Shown piece after piece: positions 32,791 to 42,815 of a stretch of DNA of 64,000 nt. Numbering within the stretch: position 1 is the first letter of the stretch; every line of letters starts with the position of its first letter. The notes under the pieces were generated by a model, which saw only the letters and a list, made by a program, of their open reading frames with translations, had not been told where the DNA came from and did not search any database. Position numbers and translations under genes: made by a program. Source of the stretch: Actinoplanes auranticolor (GTDB lineage Bacteria; Actinomycetota; Actinomycetes; Mycobacteriales; Micromonosporaceae); contig NZ_BOQL01000049.1 in NCBI RefSeq assembly GCF_018332655.1, positions 62,001 to 126,000 on the forward strand, read 5' to 3'.

Positions 32791-34587
32791 TCAGAAGACC
32801 GGGACGCCCGCGCGGACCAGGCGCCAGTTCGTGACGGCGAAGCCGGCCGGGTTGATCTCGCCCTTGGCCTGTGCCCAGTCGATCAGCAGCTGCCGGATCT
32901 CCTGCTGGGCGTTGTAGACCTGGGGCTTGACCATGCCCGGGAAGTTGCCGCCGCCGCTGCGCCGGTAGTTGTTCACCGCGACCACGAACTGGGCGTCCGC
33001 CGCGACCGTGGCACCGGCGATCTCCAGCCGGGTGATCCGGTCGCCGACCGGGCGGCTGATGTCGATGTCGTAGTCGATGCCGGAGAACACGTCGTAGTTG
33101 TAGTCCGGCACGGCCGGGTCGCTGATCGTCGCCGGGTCCGGGGTGGCGCCGACCGGCAGCGTCACGAAGTACTTCGCCGAGAACTCCAGGTACGCCTTCA
33201 CCTCGGCGCCGGTCAGCACCACGGCCTCGAGGGTGTTGTCGAAGACGTACAGGCCGGCCACGTCGCGGATCTTGACGTCGCCCTGCGGGAACACCGCGGT
33301 GCGGCTGAACGGCGCGGCCAGGGAGAGCACCGGCAGCGACGCGTACGGGGTGCCGGCCAGCGCCGCGGTCACCGTGTCGGTCTGCACCTTGTTGATGAAG
33401 TCCAGGATCGGCGTGTCCCTGTACCGCGACTCCGCCGTGGTCAGCTCGACCGTGGAGGTGGCCACGACCTGGTTGACGTACGCGACCGTCTTGGCGTGCT
33501 GGGCCCTGACCACGGCGAGCACCCGCGGGTCCTCGGTGACCGTGTTGGTGTTGAGCAGGTCGGACTTCTTCCCGGTGACGGTCCACCGGCCGCGGTCGCG
33601 GGTCAGCGTGAAGTCCATCCGGCTCAGCCGCTGGCCCCACTTCGACGGCTCGGTGAGCAGCACCTGCGCGCCGGTCTGCTGGTTGGTGACGAAACGCTGC
33701 GGGACGTTGGCGTGCGCGTGCCCGAACAGGATCGCGTCGATGCCGGGGACCTGCTCGGCGATCAGTGCGCTCGGGTTCTCGATCGGCAGCTCCGGGCCGT
33801 AGCTGGACGTACCGCTGTCGCCGCCGTGCGCGGAGATCAGCACGAGGTCGGCGCCGCGGGCCCGCATGACCGGCACCCACTTCGCCGCCGAGGCGATCAT
33901 GTCCTCGAAGATCAGCTTGCCCTCGACGTTGCCCTTGTCCCAGATGGCCGAGCCCGGGTTGGTCAGGCCGAGGATCCCGACGCGCAGCGTCGGTGCGCCG
34001 TGGCCGAGCGAGACCTTCTTGATCACGTACGGGGTGAAGGCCGGCCGCTTCGTGCGTGCGTCCAGAGCGTTGGCGGCGAGCGCGGGGAAGCCGAGCTGGC
34101 GGATCCACAGGTTCAGCAGCGGCAGGCCGTAGTTGAACTCGTGATTGCCCAGCGTGACCGCGTCGTAGTGCAGCACGTTCATGGCCTTGGCCATCGGGTG
34201 CTTCTCACCGGTCGTGGTGATCGGCTCCTGCTTGGCGTAGTACGTGGCCAGCGGCGTGCCCTGGATCGTGTCGCCGGCGTCGAGCACCAGAGTGGCCTTG
34301 CCCCGCCGCTCGGCCCGGATCTGGTTGACCAGCGCGGCGAGCTTGGCCACACCGACGTCGTTGTGCGCGCTGTCGTCGTACTCGAGGTCCTTGTAGTAGT
34401 CCCAGTTGTAGACGTTGCCGTGGGTGTCGGAGGTGCCGAGCACGGTCAGGTCGTACGTCTTCGGGCCGTGACCGGGACGCGTCGCGGGAGCGGCGCCGGC
34501 CGCGTCACCGAGCACGAGCGGAACGGCGGCACCGGCAGCTGCGGCGGCAAGCACACCACGCCGCGAAACGCCTGCGGGAAGGGTCAT
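32791..34587 (-). CDS. secreted 5'-nucleotidase/2',3'-cyclic phosphodiesterase-type metallophosphatase
   Basis: 598 residues from ATG 34587 (AAAGG upstream). The signal peptide starts SRRGVLAAAAAGAAVP, a twin-arginine-like leader. The metallophosphatase motifs are LGTSDTHGNVYNWD, LDAGDTIQGTP, TLGNHEFNYGL and ISAHGGDSG with FGHAHAN. The C-terminal nucleotidase domain (DFINKVQTDTVTAAL, GDVKIRDVAGLYVFDNTLEAVVLTGAEVKAYLE) recognises the nucleotide. It scavenges phosphate and nucleosides outside the membrane. It is divergent from the MoxR-cluster genes across 140 bases. Confidence 0.93.
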   Translation of the reverse strand: MTLPAGVSRRGVLAAAAAGAAVPLVLGDAAGAAPATRPGHGPKTYDLTVLGTSDTHGNVYNWDYYKDLEYDDSAHNDVGVAKLAALVNQIRAERRGKATLVLDAGDTIQGTPLATYYAKQEPITTTGEKHPMAKAMNVLHYDAVTLGNHEFNYGLPLLNLWIRQLGFPALAANALDARTKRPAFTPYVIKKVSLGHGAPTLRVGILGLTNPGSAIWDKGNVEGKLIFEDMIASAAKWVPVMRARGADLVLISAHGGDSGTSSYGPELPIENPSALIAEQVPGIDAILFGHAHANVPQRFVTNQQTGAQVLLTEPSKWGQRLSRMDFTLTRDRGRWTVTGKKSDLLNTNTVTEDPRVLAVVRAQHAKTVAYVNQVVATSTVELTTAESRYRDTPILDFINKVQTDTVTAALAGTPYASLPVLSLAAPFSRTAVFPQGDVKIRDVAGLYVFDNTLEAVVLTGAEVKAYLEFSAKYFVTLPVGATPDPATISDPAVPDYNYDVFSGIDYDIDISRPVGDRITRLEIAGATVAADAQFVVAVNNYRRSGGGNFPGMVKPQVYNAQQEIRQLLIDWAQAKGEINPAGFAVTNWRLVRAGVPVF

Positions 34588-34727
34588 CAGGAACCTTTCG
34601 AAGGGAAAAGTGCACGCGCCTCGTGGGCGCCCACGAGGCACCATAACCGCCGATGCATTCTCAGGCGAGAGCTGCCGCGGGACCCGGCAGATGCCGGGCC
34701 CGGCGGGCATCTCGTAGGATCGCCGCC

Positions 34728-35564
34728 ATGCCTGCGCAGCCGGAACTGCCGCTGCGTCCGATGACGCTCGGTGAGTTGCTGGACGCCGCCATGGCGCTGC
34801 TGCGGGCGCGGGCCCTTCCGTTGCTCGCCCTGGCGGCCGTGCTCGGGCTGTTGGAGCAGGCGCTGCTGGTGCCGTTGCGTGCTGCCGCGTCCGTCACCCC
34901 TCCCTACTACGGGCCCGCGCGGGGGCATTTCGGGCAGTGGTGGTCCGTCACCGCGCTCGGGTTCGCCACCGAGACCGTCATCCTCACGCTGCTCGGCGCC
35001 CTCGCCGCGGCCGCGGCTGCCCCTGCCCTGCTCGGGCGGCCCCTCCGCCATCGGGAGTTGTGGGCGCGGACCCGGCCGCTGGCCACCATCAGCGTCGCCC
35101 TCGTGCTGGGCGTGCTGGCCGGGGTGGCGCTGTTCGCCGGTTTCGCACCCTGGCTGATCCTGTACGGCCTGTTCAGCCTCACCTCCGCGGTCCTGGTCAT
35201 CGACCGGGCCGGCAATCCGTTCGGTGCACTGTGGCGCTCGGCCCAGCTCACCACCCGCGGCGGCCTGCGCGGGTTCTGGACCCTGCTCAGCGCCTATCTG
35301 ACCTGGTTCGTCATCCGCTTCGCCCTGGGCAGCGGGTGGGTGTGGGTGCTGACGCGGCTCAGCGGCGGCGAGCCGGCCTGGCTGACCTGGCTCATCCCGG
35401 CCGCCTGGGTGCTCGCCAACGCCGTCGCCTACTCCGCGCTGGCCTGTGTCGCCGCCGTCCTGCTGCTGGAGACGCGGATCCGCACCGAGGGGTTGGACAT
35501 CGCCATCGGCCGGGCCCGCAGCCGCGGCGAGGACGAGGCCGCCGTCCTGGTGTACGCCCGGTGA
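34728..35564 (+). CDS. multi-pass membrane protein, first gene of the MoxR/DUF58 operon
   Basis: 278 residues from ATG 34728. It begins LPLRPMTLGELLDAAMALLR, the start typical of membrane proteins related to the glycerophosphodiester phosphodiesterase membrane domain, and has about six hydrophobic helices. The last codons overlap the next start as GTGA. In Mycobacterium tuberculosis a membrane protein (Rv3690) occupies the same position before Rv3691-moxR2-Rv3693. The role is unknown; it is probably part of an envelope complex with its neighbours (inference). Confidence 0.82.
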   Translation: MPAQPELPLRPMTLGELLDAAMALLRARALPLLALAAVLGLLEQALLVPLRAAASVTPPYYGPARGHFGQWWSVTALGFATETVILTLLGALAAAAAAPALLGRPLRHRELWARTRPLATISVALVLGVLAGVALFAGFAPWLILYGLFSLTSAVLVIDRAGNPFGALWRSAQLTTRGGLRGFWTLLSAYLTWFVIRFALGSGWVWVLTRLSGGEPAWLTWLIPAAWVLANAVAYSALACVAAVLLLETRIRTEGLDIAIGRARSRGEDEAAVLVYAR

Positions 35565-36142
35565 CCCGGGTCTGGGACGAGTTCGCGGCGGCGGTCTTCG
35601 ACGTCGTCCCGCCGCAGGTCCTGCTGCTGGTTCTGCTGGCGGTCGCCGGGCTGACCGGCGCGCTCTGGTACTGGTACCCGGCGTGGGTGCCGACCCGGCT
35701 GCCCCGGATGCCGCGCCTGCGGATGCCCCGCTGGCGGCTGCCGCGCTGGCGGCGTACCCGGAAACCGAAGGCCGCCCGGAAGGCGAAGACCAAGGTCGAG
35801 CCGGTCTTCGCCCCGACCGTCGTGCTGCCCGACGGCACCCTGCTGGCCGACCGGCTGGCCGCCGAGGGCCGCTATGCCGAGGCCATCCGGCAGCGGTTGC
35901 GCGACGTGGTCGGCGATCTCACCGCCGCCGGCGTGGTCGCGCCGCTGCCCGGCACGACCGCCGCCGAGGTCGCGGCGGCCGCGGCCGTGCAGCGCCCGGC
36001 CGTGGCCGGCCCGCTCACCGGGGCCACCGACCTGTTCTCCGAGATCTGGTACGGCAACCGCCCCGCCCTGCCCTTCCACGACGAACGCATGCGCGCCCTC
36101 ACCGGTGACGTCCGCACGCGGATGCGGGGGGTCACGTCGTGA
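35561..36142 (+). CDS. DUF4129-domain membrane protein
   Basis: 193 residues from GTG 35561, which overlaps the previous stop (GTGA). One transmembrane helix (PPQVLLLVLLAVAGLTGALWYWYPAW) precedes a very basic Arg/Pro repeat (LPRMPRLRMPRWRLPRWRRTRKPK), then the DUF4129 region LLADRLAAEGRYAEAIRQRLRDVVGDL and the closing LFSEIWYGNRPALPFHDERM. The motif around the Trp-Tyr-Gly is typical of the family. It is coupled to the next gene by another GTGA. Function unknown; DUF4129 genes usually sit beside MoxR and DUF58 genes. Confidence 0.87.
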   Translation: MTRVWDEFAAAVFDVVPPQVLLLVLLAVAGLTGALWYWYPAWVPTRLPRMPRLRMPRWRLPRWRRTRKPKAARKAKTKVEPVFAPTVVLPDGTLLADRLAAEGRYAEAIRQRLRDVVGDLTAAGVVAPLPGTTAAEVAAAAAVQRPAVAGPLTGATDLFSEIWYGNRPALPFHDERMRALTGDVRTRMRGVTS

Positions 36143-37469
36143 AGTCCCGCCGCTGGCTGCGTTTCGCCCTGCCGCTCGGCTTCGTCGCCGCGCTGGCCAC
36201 GATGACCGGGGTCGCCCACGTCGTGCAGCAGCCGGACCCGACCGACGCTTCCTTCCTCTCCCCCACCAGCACGGAAGGGGACGGCGCCCGGCTGCTCGCC
36301 GACGCTCTGACCAGCGACGGGGTTCAGGTCACCGTGCGCAGCTCCAGCGCCGAGGCGATCACCGAGGCCGCCGCGGCCGGGTCGGTCACCCTCTTCGTCA
36401 CCACCCCCGGCCTGGTCCACCCCGACTACCTGGAACGGCTGGCCACGCTGCCCGAGCAGGTCCGCGTGGTCCTGGTCGCGCCGGGCCAGGACGAGCTGGC
36501 CGCGGCCGGCCTCAGCGTCCCCGTGGGCGGGCCGCGCTGGACCGCCACGGCGCCGCAGCCCGGGTGCGCGACCGACTTCGCGAACGCCGCCGGCCCGGCC
36601 GCCGTGCAACGCTGGCGCTACGACGTCTCCGCCTACGACGCCGTGCGCTGCTACGGCGACGGGCTGGTGGAATTCCGCTCCTCACAGGTCGCGATGACCC
36701 TGGTCGGCGCCGCGGACCCGTTCCGCAACGACCGCTCGGACGAGCACGGCAACCGGACGCTGGCGCGCGGCCTGCTGGGCCGCAGCCCGGCGGTGATCTG
36801 GCTGGACCTGCACGAGCGGGAGCCCGCCCCGGACGACTCCGGCCGGCCCACCGAGCCGGAGCAGCCGGAGCAGCCCGATCCCGACCCGGACGGCGACGAC
36901 CCGGACGACAGCGGCGATCCCTCCGGCGACGAGGAGCCGACCGGTGAGCCGCAGGACGGCGGGGAAGCCGATCAGTCCGCCCAGGGCGGCGGCAACGGGG
37001 TCTCGGACAGCCCGCTGGCCCGCGCCTTCCCGCCGGCGGTGTGGGCCACCCTGGCCCTGCTGGCTCTGGCCGCGCTCGCGCTGGCCGCGGCCTCCGCGCG
37101 CCGCCTCGGCGCCCCGGTGGCCGAGCCGCTGCCGGTCCGGGTCCGGGCCGCCGAGACCGTCCGCGGACTGGGCGGGCTCTACCGGCGGGCCGGGGCGCGC
37201 AGCACGTCACTGGCTACTCTGCAGGGCGCGGCCCGGGTCCGGCTCGCCGAGCACTACGGCCTGCCCGCGGACGTCTCGGCCGACGAGGTGGCGGAGCGGG
37301 TCGCGGCCACCGTCGGTCAGCCGGTGCTGGACGTACGGCACATGCTCAGCGGCGGGATCGAGGACAGCGACGAGGAGCTCGCCCGCGCCGCGACGACCCT
37401 GCAGAACCTGGTCCGCTTCGTGACGGGGCAGCAGAACTGGCAACAGGCACCTGACGAGGGGAATGTGAC

Positions 37470-37473
<4 letters not shown>
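36139..37473 (+). CDS. DUF4350-domain membrane protein
   Basis: 444 residues from GTG 36139. An N-terminal transmembrane helix is followed by the DUF4350 domain (DASFLSPTSTEGDGARLLADALTSDGVQVTVRSS, FVTTPGLVHPDYL), which resembles a GATase-like fold. Then come a low-complexity acidic linker (EPEQPEQPDPDPDGDDPDD), a second helix (AVWATLALLALAALALAAASA) and a cytoplasmic helical tail. It overlaps its neighbours on both sides as GTGA, so four genes are translationally coupled. It corresponds in order to Rv3691 of M. tuberculosis. Confidence 0.87.
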
Positions 37474-38444
<971 letters not shown>

Positions 38445-38450
38445 GCCGGC

Positions 38451-39770
38451 GTGATCACCAGGCGCTTCGCGCTGCTGCTGGCGCTGGGCGTCCCGCTGCC
38501 CGCGCTGCTGCCGGGCCCGTGGCTGCTGACGGCGGCCGTGCTGGGGCTGGCCGTGCTCGCGGCCGGGCTGGACGTGCTGGCCGCGGCACCGCTCACCGGG
38601 GTCACGCTGCGCCGCGCCGGTGAGGCGACGGTGTGGCTGGGCGAGACGACCACGATGCCGCTGACCGTGGGCAACGGCTCCCGGCGGCCGATGTGGCTGC
38701 GGCTGCGCGACCGCTGGGTCCCGTCGGCCGGGGCGGACAACACCGAGCACCGGCTCAACCTGATGCCGGGCGAGGAGCAGGAGCTCACCACCACGCTGAC
38801 CCCGACCCGGCACGGTGACCGGCGGGCGGTGCGGGTCACGCTGCGCTCGTACGGGCCGCTCGGGCTGGCGTACCGGCAGCGGCGGCAGAAGTGGAACGAC
38901 GCCGTCACGCCGGGGTCGACGCTGCGCGTGCTGCCGCGCTTCCCGTCCCGCCGGTTGCTGCCGGAGAAGCTCGCCAAGCTGCGCATCTTCGACGGTGCCG
39001 TGGTGACCCGCGGCCGTGGCCAGGGCACCGAGTTCGACGTGCTGCGCGAGTACGTGATCGGCGACGACGTGCGCTCGATCGACTGGCGGGCCAGTGCCCG
39101 TACCCATGACGTGGTGGTCCGCACCTGGCGCCCCGAACGCGACCGCCGGCTGATCTGCGTGCTGGACACCGGCCGCACGTCGGCGGCCCGGATCGGCGAC
39201 GAGCCCCGGCTGGACGCCGCGATCGACGCGGCGCTGCTGCTGGCCGTGCTGGCGGCCAAGGCCGACGACCGGGTCGACCTGCTGGCCCTGGACACGGCGG
39301 TCCGCGCCAAGGTCGAGGGCGGCGGCCACCGCACCAAGCTTCCCCGGCTGATCAGCTCGATGGCGGCGCTGGAGCCGGCGCTGGTCGAGACGGACTTCGG
39401 GCTGGCGGCCGGCGACCTGCTGCGCCGCGACCACAAACGCTCGCTGGTGGTCATCTTCACGGCGCTGGACGCGGCCCCGATCGTCGAGGGCCTGCTGCCG
39501 ATGCTGTCCCGGCTGACCACCCGGCACCGGGTGGTGCTGGCCAGCGTGCGCGACCCGGAGACCGCGCAGCTGGCCGAACTGCCGCCGGAGGGCGCCACCG
39601 CGGCGGACGTCCACGTGGCCGCGGCGGCGGAGCTGGCGCTGGCCGAACGCGGCCGGGTGCGGGCGCTGCTGGAACAGCAGGGCGTGCTGGTCGTGGACGA
39701 ACTGCGCGAGCATTTCGCCTCGAAGGTCGCCGACGTCTACCTGATGCTCAAGGCCGCCGGCCGGCTGTAG
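38451..39770 (+). CDS. DUF58-domain protein (VWA-like MoxR partner)
   Basis: 439 residues from GTG 38451. Two N-terminal hydrophobic helices (FALLLALGVPLPALL, LTAAVLGLAVLAAGL) anchor it; a beta-rich domain follows, then the DUF58 signature RGRGQGTEFDVLREYVIGDDVRSIDWRASAR, and a VWA-like domain (RRLICVLDTGRTSAA, where a metal-site DxSxS is changed to DTGRT). It is the expected client of the MoxR ATPase directly upstream. It ends the co-directional operon that starts at 34728. Confidence 0.92.
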   Translation: MITRRFALLLALGVPLPALLPGPWLLTAAVLGLAVLAAGLDVLAAAPLTGVTLRRAGEATVWLGETTTMPLTVGNGSRRPMWLRLRDRWVPSAGADNTEHRLNLMPGEEQELTTTLTPTRHGDRRAVRVTLRSYGPLGLAYRQRRQKWNDAVTPGSTLRVLPRFPSRRLLPEKLAKLRIFDGAVVTRGRGQGTEFDVLREYVIGDDVRSIDWRASARTHDVVVRTWRPERDRRLICVLDTGRTSAARIGDEPRLDAAIDAALLLAVLAAKADDRVDLLALDTAVRAKVEGGGHRTKLPRLISSMAALEPALVETDFGLAAGDLLRRDHKRSLVVIFTALDAAPIVEGLLPMLSRLTTRHRVVLASVRDPETAQLAELPPEGATAADVHVAAAAELALAERGRVRALLEQQGVLVVDELREHFASKVADVYLMLKAAGRL

Positions 39771-39817
39771 TCCGGCTCCGAGGTGCCCCGCCGCACGATG
39801 ACTGTGTGGGGCGCCGC

Positions 39818-40231
39818 TCAGCGGGCGGCCAGGAAGGCGGCCAGGGCACAGACGGCCGCCGCCACGGTCCGGACCCGGTCGATCAGGAGCAGCCGGTGCA
39901 GCAGCTCCCGGGACCAGCCCCGGCCCAGCCGGCCGTGCGCCGGTGCCGCGCCCAAGGCGGTGAGCAGCCCGGCGACCGCCGCAGCCAGCACCGAGACGAG
40001 CGTCCAGGCGTCCGGTCCGGCCAGCACCACCCAGCCACAGGCCACCACCAGCAGGCCGTAGACGACCACCACCACGGGCGTGATCCGGCGGCTGTGCGCG
40101 TCGTGGATCTCCCGCCAGGCGGACTCGGGCGCGTCGGCCAGCGCCGGATACACGACGCAGGACACCGTCAGCTGGAAGCCCAGGTGCAGTGCGGCCGCGG
40201 CCAGCAGGATCGGCGCGGAGAAGGAGTCCAT
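39818..40231 (-). CDS. four-helix membrane protein, family not recognised
   Basis: 137 residues, nearly all hydrophobic, with about four transmembrane helices (APILLAAAALHLGFQLTVSCVV-like first helix, TPVVVVVYGLLVVACGWVVL, WTLVSVLAAAVAGLLTALGA, VRTVAAAVCALAAFLAA). A conserved-looking loop (WREIHDAHSRRI) with two His residues could bind a cofactor or metal; this is speculation. It resembles small DUF1772-like membrane proteins only in layout. It converges on the DUF58 gene and is divergent from the lipoprotein gene. Confidence 0.68.
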   Translation of the reverse strand: MDSFSAPILLAAAALHLGFQLTVSCVVYPALADAPESAWREIHDAHSRRITPVVVVVYGLLVVACGWVVLAGPDAWTLVSVLAAAVAGLLTALGAAPAHGRLGRGWSRELLHRLLLIDRVRTVAAAVCALAAFLAAR

Positions 40232-40271
40232 CGGGTCACTATGCCCACCCGCCCGCTATTGTTTCGGCCCT

Positions 40272-40829
40272 ATGCGCCTCCCTCTCCTGCTCTGCGGCCT
40301 GCTCGCGCTCGCTGGTTGCTCCGCGTCCGACCCGAAGCCCGCCACCGCGCCGACCGTCACGCCCAGCCCGTCGGCGGCGCCGCCCGTCGTCCGCCTCGTC
40401 CTGCCGGCCGAGATGAACGGGTTGCCGCGCACGACCACGGCTAAGTGGCTCAAGCGTCCGAAGAGCGCGGAGAAGTTCCTCAAGCGTCACGTGTTCGCGC
40501 CCACGGGCGCGTCCGTGGCGGCGGCGTACCTGGACCCCGACGACATCTCGGAGACCGTCGAGGTGAGCGCGGCGTCCGGTCAGGTGGCCGACCCGGCCGC
40601 GACCCTGCGGATGCTCACCGCGAACTCGGTCACGCTGGAGGACGTCCGCCCGGCGGCACCCGGCACTCCGGGTGGCGTCGGCACGTGCGGCCTGTCCCGG
40701 GAGCAGCAGCCCGCGGTGGCCACCGTCTGCCACTGGGCCGAGCCGGGCAGCGTCGGCTGGGTCACCATCTGGTCGCTCAAGGACCGGCGCAAGTCGTTCG
40801 CCGGCATCCGGGCCCAGCTGCAGCCCTAG
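40272..40829 (+). CDS. small lipoprotein of unknown function
   Basis: 185 residues from ATG 40272. The leader MRLPLLLCGLLALAGCSAS ends in a clear lipobox (LAGC), followed by a Pro/Thr/Ala linker. The folded part has two Cys in the C-terminal third (GTCGLSRE, TVCHWAEPGSVGW), likely a disulfide outside the membrane. There is no ribosome binding site; the ATG lies close behind CTATTGTTTC, so the transcript may be leaderless. The stop shares CTAG with the converging SpoIIM-like gene. Confidence 0.75.
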   Translation: MRLPLLLCGLLALAGCSASDPKPATAPTVTPSPSAAPPVVRLVLPAEMNGLPRTTTAKWLKRPKSAEKFLKRHVFAPTGASVAAAYLDPDDISETVEVSAASGQVADPAATLRMLTANSVTLEDVRPAAPGTPGGVGTCGLSREQQPAVATVCHWAEPGSVGWVTIWSLKDRRKSFAGIRAQLQP

Positions 40830-41821
40830 GCGGTCGGGACCGGGGTGACCGAGTGCTCCGGGGCCAGGTCGCCGGTCTCGCCCCGGCGCTGCGCCGCCCC
40901 GCCCACCCCCAGCGCGTACGCCAGGAACGCCACCCAGACCACCGCCCCGATCCCGACCCGCACCACCGTCGGCAGGCCGGACGGGGTCACGTACGCCTCC
41001 AGCAGCCCGGCCACGCCCAGCGTGACGGCCAGGCCCAGCGCCACCAGCATCCCGCCGCGGGCCCGTTCGGCCAGCGCCTGGCCGCGGGTGCGGTGCGGGC
41101 CGGGCGCGATCCAGGCCCAGCCGATCCGCAGGCCCACGCCCGCGCCGACGAAGATGCAGGTCAGCTCGAGCAGGCCGTGCGGGAGGATGAAGCCGAAGAA
41201 GGTGTCCGCGTGGCCGGTGTAGATCATCACGCCGCCGGCCAGGCCCAGGGCGAAGATGTTCTGGGCGAGGATGTAGATCACCGGCAGGATCAGCACGCCC
41301 GAGGCCAGGCACTGGGCCGCGATCAGGGAGTTGTGCGTCCACACGCTGGCCGCGAAGTTCTGCGCCTGGAACTCGCTGTAGTAGCCGGTGAAGTCCTGCT
41401 CGGCGTAGCGCCGCAGGTCCTGGCCGGTGCCGAAGAGGCTGATCACGTCCGGGTTCGAGGCGAAGTACCACATCAGGGCCCAGGCCACCAGGACGTCCAC
41501 GACCATCACGGTCAGCCACCAGCGGCGGGCCTGGTAGAGCTGGGCCGGGAAGGCCGAGGTGAAGAAGTGCCGGACGGGCTGCCAGGAGAAGCTGCGCCCG
41601 CCGGTGACCGCCGACCGGCCGGCGATGACCAGCTGCGACAGCGAGGCCAGCAGGATCGGGTCGGGCGAGTGACTGCGGACCACGGACAGGTGGGTGGCCG
41701 CCCGCTGGTAGAGCAGGACCAGCTCGTCGGCCTCCTCCGGGGACAACCGGCGGCGGCGGGCCAGCACCTCGAGGCGGTTCCACTCCCCGCGGCGCTCGGC
41801 GACGTACGCGTCCAGGTCCAC
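40826..41821 (-). CDS. stage II sporulation protein M-like membrane protein
   Basis: 331 residues from GTG 41821. The N terminus (DAYVAERRGEWNRLEVLARRRRLSPEEADELVLLYQRAATHLSVVRS) is the conserved soluble start of actinobacterial SpoIIM-domain proteins. Several helices follow, with the characteristic FAASVWTHNSLIAAQCLASGVLILPVIYILAQN and PHGLLELTCIFVGAGVGLRIGW. The M. tuberculosis counterpart by order is Rv3694c, divergent from an RDD gene as here. The name reflects the domain; a sporulation role is not implied. Confidence 0.88.
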   Translation of the reverse strand: MDLDAYVAERRGEWNRLEVLARRRRLSPEEADELVLLYQRAATHLSVVRSHSPDPILLASLSQLVIAGRSAVTGGRSFSWQPVRHFFTSAFPAQLYQARRWWLTVMVVDVLVAWALMWYFASNPDVISLFGTGQDLRRYAEQDFTGYYSEFQAQNFAASVWTHNSLIAAQCLASGVLILPVIYILAQNIFALGLAGGVMIYTGHADTFFGFILPHGLLELTCIFVGAGVGLRIGWAWIAPGPHRTRGQALAERARGGMLVALGLAVTLGVAGLLEAYVTPSGLPTVVRVGIGAVVWVAFLAYALGVGGAAQRRGETGDLAPEHSVTPVPTA

Positions 41822-41826
41822 CGGCG

Positions 41827-41856
41827 CAGCGTAGCCAACGCCGATCGGGTTAACTA
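41827..41856. promoter_or_regulatory. paired -10 elements for divergent leaderless genes
   Basis: The SpoIIM-like gene (GTG 41821, minus) and RDD gene (ATG 41862, plus) start 40 bases apart. TAACTA (41851-41856) ends 5 bases before the RDD ATG, and on the minus strand TACGCT (41832-41827) ends 5 bases before the SpoIIM GTG. Both fit TANNNT placed so that transcription begins at the start codon, which is common in actinomycetes. Confidence 0.45.
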
Positions 41857-41861
41857 CCCGC

Positions 41862-42812
41862 ATGACTGTGGCGGGGCCGGCGACCGGCGGGAGCGATGAG
41901 CCGATCGTCAACGGCGAGGCCGTCGAGGTCGACGTACGCCCGGCCCGGGTCGGCTCGCGCGGCCTGGCGCTGATCATCGACATCGGCATGCAGCTGGTGT
42001 TCGTCATGCTGACGGTCATCATCATCGGGATCGGCTCGTCGCTGCTGCCGCCGGGCGTGGCCGACGGTGCCTTCATGCAGGCCGCCTTCACCGTCGGGGT
42101 CATTCTGGTGTTCATCGCCTACCCGACGATCGCCGAGACCCTGACCAACGGCCGCAGCATCGGCAAGCGCGCGCTGGGCCTGCGGGTGGTCCGGGTCGAC
42201 GGCGGTCCGATCCGGTTGCGGCACGCCTTGACCCGCACCCTGGTCGGCGTGGCCGTGGAATGGCCCGGCCTACTGTTCCCGCCGCTGACCTGGGCGGTCG
42301 CGCTCACCACGATGATCTTCTCCGCTCAGGGCCGGCGGCTGGGCGACCAGGCGGCCGGCACGTTCGTGATCCACGAGCGGTCCCCGGCGCCGTGGGGCTG
42401 GGTGCCCTCGATGCCGCCGCAGCTCGCCGGGTGGGCGGCCGAGCTGGACCTGAGCGGGCTCGACGACGAGCTCGCCCTGGCCGCCCGGCACTACCTGGCC
42501 CGGGCCGGCGAGATCCGGCAGCCGCAGAACGGCCGCTTCGCGCACAGCCTGGCCCAGGAGGTCGCCGAGAAGATCTCCCAGCCGCCGCCGCCCGACACCC
42601 CCGCGTGGATGTTCCTCAGCGCGGTGCTGGCCGAGCGCCGCCGCCGGGCCGGCCGGCGGGTGCACACCACCCGCGCGCTCACCCAGCGGATCTGGCCCGG
42701 CTTCGGCCGGCTGGACTGGGCCCAGCCGGCCGTCACCGACCCGACCTGGGACCCGGCGGGCGCCAACCGGCCGCTGCTCGGCGTGGCCAAGGAAGAGGGC
42801 CGCCCGCTCTAG
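41862..42812 (+). CDS. RDD-family membrane protein
   Basis: 316 residues from ATG 41862. The first helix carries the RDD-type motif (PARVGSRGLALIIDIGMQLVFVMLTVI; Arg and two Asp in the family name), then LTNGRSIGKRALGLRVVRVDGGPIRLRHALTRTL and a third helix. A roughly 130-residue cytoplasmic C-terminal extension rich in Arg and Pro follows (LAERRRRAGRRVHTTRALTQRIWPGFGRLDW). It is divergent from the SpoIIM-like gene, as Rv3695 is from Rv3694c. Function unknown; small-molecule transport has been suggested for the family. Confidence 0.9.
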   Translation: MTVAGPATGGSDEPIVNGEAVEVDVRPARVGSRGLALIIDIGMQLVFVMLTVIIIGIGSSLLPPGVADGAFMQAAFTVGVILVFIAYPTIAETLTNGRSIGKRALGLRVVRVDGGPIRLRHALTRTLVGVAVEWPGLLFPPLTWAVALTTMIFSAQGRRLGDQAAGTFVIHERSPAPWGWVPSMPPQLAGWAAELDLSGLDDELALAARHYLARAGEIRQPQNGRFAHSLAQEVAEKISQPPPPDTPAWMFLSAVLAERRRRAGRRVHTTRALTQRIWPGFGRLDWAQPAVTDPTWDPAGANRPLLGVAKEEGRPL

Positions 42813-42815
42813 GCC

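Noticed and set aside
38451..39770. DUF58 protein considered as an active VWA metal-site protein
   Set aside because: The MIDAS-like position reads DTGRT instead of DxSxS, so metal-dependent adhesion is not supported; kept as DUF58 only.
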